Part shown: one piece after another, positions 63,300 to 64,000 of the stretch
How positions within the stretch are numbered: the stretch's first letter is position 1
Layout: the number at the start of each line of letters is the position of its first letter
Source of the DNA: Megalobrama amblycephala
Taxonomy: Eukaryota; Chordata; Actinopteri; Cypriniformes; Xenocyprididae
Direction of reading: 5' to 3'
DNA: 64,000 nucleotides
Assembly (NCBI RefSeq): GCF_018812025.1
Contig: NC_063045.1
Coordinates: forward strand, 16,555,546-16,619,545
The notes under the pieces: model-generated
The model's database searches: none
What the model saw: only the letters and a program-made list of their open reading frames with translations
What the model was told of the DNA's origin: nothing
Translations under genes and position numbers: made by a program

Positions 63300-64000
63300 C
63301 AGTGGTTCTCAAACTTTTTAGCATGGAGTACCCCCTGAAAGGATTCCCATCCTTCTGCGTACCCCCTCTCTTCCACTTCGACTGCAGTCACACCTTTTCC
63401 ATTAAGTAATATATACAATACTTGCCCCCTAAATTGATTTTCCAGTGCATATTTTTACGTTTATGAATAACTTTATAAAATAAATAATGTTTTAAATAAA
63501 AAATGTTTAATAGAGAAATATGCAATGATGGTAAAACGAAGTGATACTTTAAATATTAAACTGCCAGTAGGTGGCAGCAAGTCACTGTTTTTATGAGTGA
63601 GTCATCGAGTCATTCATTCAGTAACGAAGCAAATGGCTGTGAATGAATCATTGAATCATTGACTCTCACGATTCGTTCAAAGCCGCATTCGTGTGTTGTA
63701 GTTCTGCTCTGGTTTTCGTTAGAAATATTTTTTCGTTGCAAAATAGAGTAAATACTGACAGTACTGTGTTTAAAATGTACGTTTTGTTTTTTGACCTGTT
63801 GTATAATAATGCACGTTTGTAGTAATGTGGATATTTGGGTACAATTGCATTATTATACTTCGTTATCAACATTAAATACAAGAACTCACACAAGGTATGT
63901 TTTTGTATCGAAGAAAGTTTAAGTCTTAAATTGATATCAATCCACTATCTGTGTCTATATTTTTTCTTCATGCGAGTAAGTGCTAAATCCCCACTTTTAC
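63300..64000. mobile_element. hAT-like repeat, left end, continues beyond the window
   Basis: CAGTGGTTCTCAAACTTTTT followed by GAGTACCCCCTGAAAGG is a familiar vertebrate hAT-type end. The right end is not in the window and no transposase frame is seen. Confidence 0.5.

Overview
The window is AT-rich vertebrate nuclear DNA dominated by introns and transposons. The repeat types (hAT, piggyBac-like, TTAA-flanked fold-back elements, a Tc1/mariner derivative, an L2/CR1-type LINE with an esterase ORF1, and long TA and TCTA microsatellites) point to a ray-finned fish, most likely a cyprinid. The species cannot be fixed from the sequence alone.

One host gene can be supported. It lies on the + strand and is the 3' part of an adhesion GPCR, best matched by memory to ADGRD2 (GPR144). 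Five coding pieces fit together with compatible splice phases: 922-1042 (TM6 and most of TM7), 30663-30704 (end of TM7), 34434-34487 (start of the tail), 37009-37165 (Ser-rich tail) and a short terminal exon at 59601-59710 that ends in TGA. The introns are about 29.6, 3.7, 2.5 and 22.4 kb. The N-terminal exons lie upstream of the window.

Intron at 1-30.6 kb: a composite hAT (3.1-5.6 kb), a piggyBac-like element with TTAA ends (8.26-9.82 kb), three TTAA-flanked inverted-repeat elements (10.6-11.6, 11.8-12.65 and 28.25-28.8 kb), several MITEs and hAT remnants. AT-rich DNA with no recognisable gene lies between them. Introns at 30.7-37 kb: microsatellites, one hAT remnant and a very clean 223-bp hAT MITE with a perfect 8-bp target-site duplication.

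The 37.2-59.6 kb intron is a transposon cluster. It holds a 1.9-kb palindrome built from two inverted copies of a Tc1/mariner fragment, two hAT elements with 8-bp target-site duplications, and a full-length LINE (about 45.28-50.39 kb). Both LINE ORFs are open. ORF1 carries a zinc-knuckle-like segment, a coiled coil and an SGNH esterase; ORF2 carries an endonuclease and a reverse transcriptase. ORF2 is in the same frame as ORF1 and separated from it by a single TGA followed by C, with no other stop between them. This is the most unusual feature of the window. Another 8-bp-flanked hAT lies at 57.56-58.55 kb. From 59.7 kb to the end I find no convincing gene, only low-complexity DNA and the start of a hAT-like repeat at 63300.

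No RNA genes, CRISPR arrays or bacterial features were seen.
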